Source: Vibrio splendidus (GTDB lineage: Bacteria; Pseudomonadota; Gammaproteobacteria; Enterobacterales; Vibrionaceae). Taken from it: a stretch of DNA of 64,000 bases. Location: the NCBI RefSeq assembly GCF_002873455.1, contig NZ_MCUN01000007.1, forward strand, positions 298,665 to 362,664. Reading direction: 5' to 3'. The notes beneath the pieces are model-generated. The model was not told the DNA's origin, ran no database searches, and saw only the letters and a list, made by a program, of their open reading frames with translations. Shown here piece after piece: positions 62,889 to 64,000 of the stretch. A program made the position numbers and the translations under genes. Every line of letters begins with the position of its first letter. Within the stretch, counting starts at the first letter, position 1.

Positions 62889-64000
62889 TTAGAATTCGTA
62901 TTTAGCTGTGACTGACCAGTTACGACCAGCTTGCGTGTAATCTTTATCTTCTTGTGAGAATCCACGAACGTCATTCCACGAATAGTACTCTTCATCCGTA
63001 ACGTTGAAAAGACCAGCTCTAAGCGTAAGGTCCTTCATCGGCAAGTAGTATGCAGTTAGGTCAACTACTGTTGCAGAATCAGTCGGTAGAATTTCGTCTT
63101 TTAGACCCGCGCTATTTATATCACTAGACTTCTTGCCAGCTGTATAACTAATGTTAAGTGATGTACCCCATAACGCTGAAGGAGCATCATAGTTGAATCC
63201 AACTACAGCATTCCAAGGGTTCACACTGTTAAGAGGGTTACCTTCACCGTCTTCGCCTTCTGTGTACGTGGCTGCAACACGAGTACTCACACCTTGTACC
63301 GGCATGAAGTTATTCCAAGACAACGTGTTTGAAGCCTCGATACCTTTGATTACTGCTTCATCAATATTTACATTTTTATATACTGTTGGATCCATAGGAG
63401 TGGCTGAACCACTAACAGCTACATTATCAATGAAGTTATCGTAGTCGCTGTAGAAGATAGCGATTTCGCTTGATGAATAATTTGTGTTGTGACGCCAACC
63501 TAGCTCGTATGAAATACTTTCTTCAGCTTCTAAGTCTGGGTTAGGGGCATTAACATAACCGTGAGCAGGATTACCAAATGAATAGTAAAGCTCTTGGAAA
63601 TCAGGAGCTCTGAAGCCTTGGCTGATTTGACCGAAGATCTTATTTTCGTCATTAAGCGTGTAAGTTGTACCTAAGCGTCCAGTTACAGCTGAGTCAGAAT
63701 ATTTTGCATAAGATTCTTCAGGGTTTCGACTTGGGTTTTGGCTTGTATCACCAGGATCTGTTTCAAAGCCGTCAAAACGAACCCCCGGAGTAATCATCCA
63801 ATTTCCGATCGTCATTTCATTTTGTGCAAAGAATCCATACTTTCTTTCTGATGCTGAAGGAATATAGAAGATAACTTGGTCTGCACTGATTGAGTTATAT
63901 TCGTTATTAACGTTTTTAATATCTTTGTCTGAATATGAAGCACCGTAGATAAAGTAATTTTCTACATTACCTGTCATGAAGAACTTATCGAATTGCACAT
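62889..64000 (-). CDS. TonB-dependent heme/hemoglobin receptor, partial (HutA-like)
   Basis: C-terminal 370 residues of an outer-membrane receptor; the gene continues beyond the right edge, so the signal peptide, TonB box and plug are not seen. Contains FRAP in SQGFRAPDFQELYYSFGNPA and NPDL in VNAPNPDLEAEESISYELGW, the paired motifs of heme/hemoglobin receptors. The last strand ends WSVTAKYEF with terminal Phe. Heme uptake, probably Fur-controlled, is the best prediction; HutA against HutR or a hemoglobin receptor cannot be separated here. Confidence 0.88.
   Translation of the reverse strand, partial: VQFDKFFMTGNVENYFIYGASYSDKDIKNVNNEYNSISADQVIFYIPSASERKYGFFAQNEMTIGNWMITPGVRFDGFETDPGDTSQNPSRNPEESYAKYSDSAVTGRLGTTYTLNDENKIFGQISQGFRAPDFQELYYSFGNPAHGYVNAPNPDLEAEESISYELGWRHNTNYSSSEIAIFYSDYDNFIDNVAVSGSATPMDPTVYKNVNIDEAVIKGIEASNTLSWNNFMPVQGVSTRVAATYTEGEDGEGNPLNSVNPWNAVVGFNYDAPSALWGTSLNISYTAGKKSSDINSAGLKDEILPTDSATVVDLTAYYLPMKDLTLRAGLFNVTDEEYYSWNDVRGFSQEDKDYTQAGRNWSVTAKYEF

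Overview
The window reads as a chromosomal segment of a Vibrio (gamma-proteobacterium; gene content looks like the Splendidus/Harveyi side of the genus). The basis is recognition of Vibrio-type proteins (FabV, the AcpH/RhlE pair, a DUF3389-like protein, a HutA-type heme receptor, YfiR/GGDEF modules, a Pla-1/cef-type lipase remnant), frequent short rho-independent terminators and a palindromic intergenic repeat of the ATACCAATC type. No rRNA, tRNA, integrase, transposase or phage gene was seen. Which of the two Vibrio chromosomes this is cannot be decided from the sequence alone; the mixture of transport, regulatory and metabolic genes would fit the second chromosome.

Layout. 0-6.5 kb: chemoreceptor, tyrosine-type permease with a TyrR box, a 42-residue orphan, ACP phosphodiesterase, RhlE-like helicase, TetR regulator. 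6.5-11.8 kb: divergent RND efflux operon with two lipoprotein adaptors and one pump. 11.9-19.4 kb: EAL protein, an orphan 211-residue protein, DUF2164, cytochrome b561-YceI pair, formate/nitrite channel fused to CBS domains and divergent from a LysR gene, DUF1097. 19.5-27.8 kb: OLD-family nuclease with an Asn-Gly repeat, a 5'-nucleotidase family protein without a signal peptide, TerC/Alx behind a probable manganese riboswitch, DUF1127, DUF1223, a second DEAD-box helicase. 27.9-31.5 kb: AaeXAB-like efflux operon with a divergent LysR gene. 31.5-42.3 kb: PhnA/YjdM, a decayed lipase, M50 and M48 peptidases, PaaI thioesterase, SgrR-type regulator, EamA exporter, zinc-ribbon protein, YjdF, 2-oxoglutarate/Fe(II)-type oxygenase, J-domain protein. 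42.4-55.8 kb: 18-bp tandem array, PBP2 paralogue, palindromic repeat, COG3044 ATPase, GAF-GGDEF-EAL protein, FabV, TesA divergent from YbbA-YbbP, DnaA-box cluster, FAD oxidoreductase. 55.9-64 kb: 5-oxoprolinase operon pxpABC, a TonB-receptor deletion remnant followed by YfiR and a CHASE8/HAMP/PAS/GGDEF cyclase, galE, a 24-residue membrane peptide, and a heme-type TonB receptor running off the edge.

How genes work together. Three proteins handle c-di-GMP (two EAL, one GGDEF with YfiR as its likely periplasmic inhibitor). Envelope homeostasis is a recurring theme: RND and AaeAB-type efflux, PBP2, M48/M50 proteases, TesA/FabV lipid enzymes and YbbAP. Four transport or enzyme systems sit beside a dedicated regulator transcribed away from them (TetR/RND, LysR/FocA-CBS, LysR/AaeXAB) or with a recognisable cis element (TyrR box, riboswitch). 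I found no single large undescribed system. The most unusual items are small: an 18-bp array of exactly eight units, the FocA-CBS fusion with an internal ribosome-binding site, the in-frame deleted TonB receptor, the triple-damaged lipase, the Asn-Gly linker in the OLD protein, several unannotated peptides of 24 to 42 residues, and structured leaders on the chemoreceptor and acpH.
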